Of a stretch of 64,000 nt of DNA, positions 62,401 to 64,000 are shown piece after piece. Origin of the DNA: Galaxea fascicularis (Eukaryota; Cnidaria; Anthozoa; Scleractinia; Euphylliidae). The stretch's first letter is position 1. Every line of letters starts with the position of its first letter. Location: the NCBI GenBank assembly GCA_948470475.1, contig OX419339.1, positions 24,104,389 through 24,168,388 of the forward strand. Direction: 5' to 3'. Below the pieces are notes generated by a model. It made no database searches. It was not told where the DNA came from and saw only the letters and a program-made list of their open reading frames with translations. The translations under genes and the position numbers were made by a program.

Positions 62401-63205
62401 GTGCTGCGAAACAGACAGGACCGTAGAAGGCACGATGGCAGATGTCGCACAACATGTGGGGAGGAGGGGCTCGACCTTGATGGGACTGCTTGGCCTTAAG
62501 AAAATTGGGACAGTTCTTCGTTCGGCAACAGGCACACCATTTGCCTTCGGAGGGGTGTTGAGCATAGGTCTCGTGATCGTACCCTTTGTCGCAGTCATGG
62601 CAATAATAAGACTTGCTGAGGAGCCCAGCAAACGAGTTGCACCCATCGTAATGACGGTCGGACTTGATGAGGAGGATAAGCTTCTCCGAGGGGTGAGGGC
62701 CTTTGAAGAGGATGGAGTAAGGAAGGTCCACTGTCATCACCTTGATTTGATAATCGGGAAGAGCCGCTTGGAATTTGGCCACCTCCTCCAGACCGCACGG
62801 GCATTCAGGGACACCAGCTTGACGGTGGAGCTCCTTGGCCAATCGGATTTGAATGGGACAACCTTGACGTAGATTCTGTAGTCGGGGTTGCGTGGACCGC
62901 CATCCGCCAAAGCCTTCATGGTGACGATGGCCCTACCACAGCAGAGGTCATCGTTGTTGGCGATGGTGACGATGCTGCGTTTACTCATTTTCTTCACCGC
63001 CGCTGTAGCAGGACGATACCGTTTGCCGTTTCCATGGCCTGGAGCAGGAGTACGGATGAAGGTACGTTCCGTGTTGAGGGGATGTTGACATTAAAGGACT
63101 CGTTGGAGTTTAGTTTACCTGCCAACGAGGTGAGGTACATGTCCAAACGGGGATCCCCATCCTGAAACTCCCTCACGGTGAAAGTGGAAGATTGGAAGGG
63201 ATGCC
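59422..63205 (-). pseudogene. polB: Protein-primed DNA polymerase B, second element, decayed
   Basis: Homologous along most of its length to the polymerase at 20944-25092. Segments (from the C-terminal end) 59422-60054, 60105-60641, 60673-61545, 61579-62646, 62324-62842, 62737-62997 and 62994-63176 are offset by frame changes or stops: a TAG replaces a sense codon near 60054, a frame change near 60205 breaks motif B, another near 60780 precedes motif A, and more lie near 61555, 62350, 62800 and 62995. Exo I (YADYEA) and motif C (FDTDSVIY) survive; exo II reads AYEG. N-terminal of 63180 are Pro/Ser repeats (PSPSVLPT) and another frame change. Confidence 0.92.
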
Positions 63206-63530
63206 GAAAGGTGTTTCAAGGCGGTGACAAGGGAACCTGAAGATGTGTGTGAGGAATCAGCGTGCGAGGGACCTTGCGGTGTAGGTAGGACAGAAGGCGA
63301 AGGACCATGTGATGTAGGTAGAACGGAAGGTGAAGGTTCAGCGAGTGGACGTTCGAAGGTTTGGAGTGACTCTCAGAGGTCAGTCGTTGCAGACACGCGC
63401 TCCTCCACGTCAGTTGTTTAGCGTTCCTAGACACTCGAAAAGAGTGACTCAGCCTTATAAATTAAATGGACGAATCGTTTTGTGCTCATTTCTTATGAAA
63501 TCTCCATCGAGTTACGACGGCGAGAGAATG

Positions 63531-63943
63531 ATGCATTTTTGTCAATTTTGTCGGAGAGCATTTAGCCGTAAGTTCAACAGAATTCGACACGAGGCAGTAA
63601 GTTGTCCTAAAAGATTTGATGGCGAAGAAGAAGAAATGACCAGTCTTTCAAGAGGAAGAAAACTTAAAACGAAGGACTGAAACCTACGAAGCGGACAATA
63701 CGCAAGAAAATGGTGTAAATGAAGACCTTGATGAGGACGGGACGGTGGCGATGATGATGATGATGATGATGATGAGGATGAGGAGGATAACGAAGGCGAA
63801 AGTAACGAAGAAACTGACGAAGACGAACAAAATGTAGAAAGTGATACAGAAAATGAGACAGTTGATCCTTGGGAAAAACTATGAGAAGAAGTTATAAATG
63901 ACTTGAATTCAGCTCGGGAGGAACAGGTGGAAGAATATCTACG
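63531..63943 (+). pseudogene. Zinc-finger / acidic protein, decayed
   Basis: HFCQFCRRAFSRKFNRIRHE then C encodes a C2H2/C2HC-type finger from about 63531. After a stop at 63680 an acidic Asp/Glu run encoded by a (GAT)n microsatellite (63751-63790) and a DPWEKL stop EEVINDLNSAREEQVEEYL stretch continue in shifted frames. The combination is frequent in multicopy cnidarian sequences, as I recall it. Continues past the window end. Confidence 0.5.
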
Positions 63944-64000
63944 CCAGGGTTTGTCAAAGGATGATGCTCAGGCTCAAGCGTCTAACCGTCTGCTTCCTGT

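Overview
The window is animal nuclear DNA, most probably from a cnidarian (inference). It is AT-rich, intron-poor repeat-laden sequence with one intact single-exon rhodopsin-class GPCR (44921-46018, minus), a few exon fragments, and a dense set of mobile elements. No bacterial, rRNA or CRISPR features are present.

The centrepiece is an almost complete endogenous adintovirus / Maverick-Polinton (3562-25300, about 21.7 kb) bounded by inverted terminal repeats of about 0.26 kb. It is GC-richer than its flanks and tightly packed. Its left arm carries minus-strand accessory genes: an F-box exon followed by an array of zinc-knuckle exons, a DnaQ/Maelstrom-like nuclease candidate, and two tandem SLOG-like Rossmann proteins. 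Next come a coiled-coil basic protein gene and a GRF zinc-finger gene (each with one coding break). The plus-strand core follows: chromodomain integrase, penton, small basic core proteins, double-jelly-roll major capsid protein, adenain-like protease, FtsK/HerA-type packaging ATPase, several conserved small virion proteins and a parvovirus-type phospholipase A2. A minus-strand RING-finger gene and the protein-primed DNA polymerase B close the right end. Together these cover integration, replication, capsid assembly, packaging, maturation and membrane escape. The accessory genes look aimed at host ubiquitin and nucleotide signalling (inference).

Forty bases beyond the right terminal repeat lies a young, intact Ty3/gypsy-group LTR retrotransposon (25341-32140, 5-bp target duplication CCATC). 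Its integrase lies upstream of reverse transcriptase, the Gmr1-like order. Beyond it are a fold-back element (32483-33637), several palindromic or TIR-bearing nonautonomous elements, tRNA-derived SINE pieces, a decayed EGF exon, a probable last exon of a GPI-anchored protein, the GPCR, and a pair of inverted repeats enclosing decayed RecQ-like and unknown coding pieces (52.9-55.45 kb). Two further Polinton remnants follow: a RING gene fragment at 56.15-56.46 kb and a polymerase B pseudogene at 59.3-63.2 kb. A decayed BEL/Pao gag occupies the first 2.3 kb (minus), and a decayed C2H2-like zinc-finger/acidic reading frame the last 0.5 kb.
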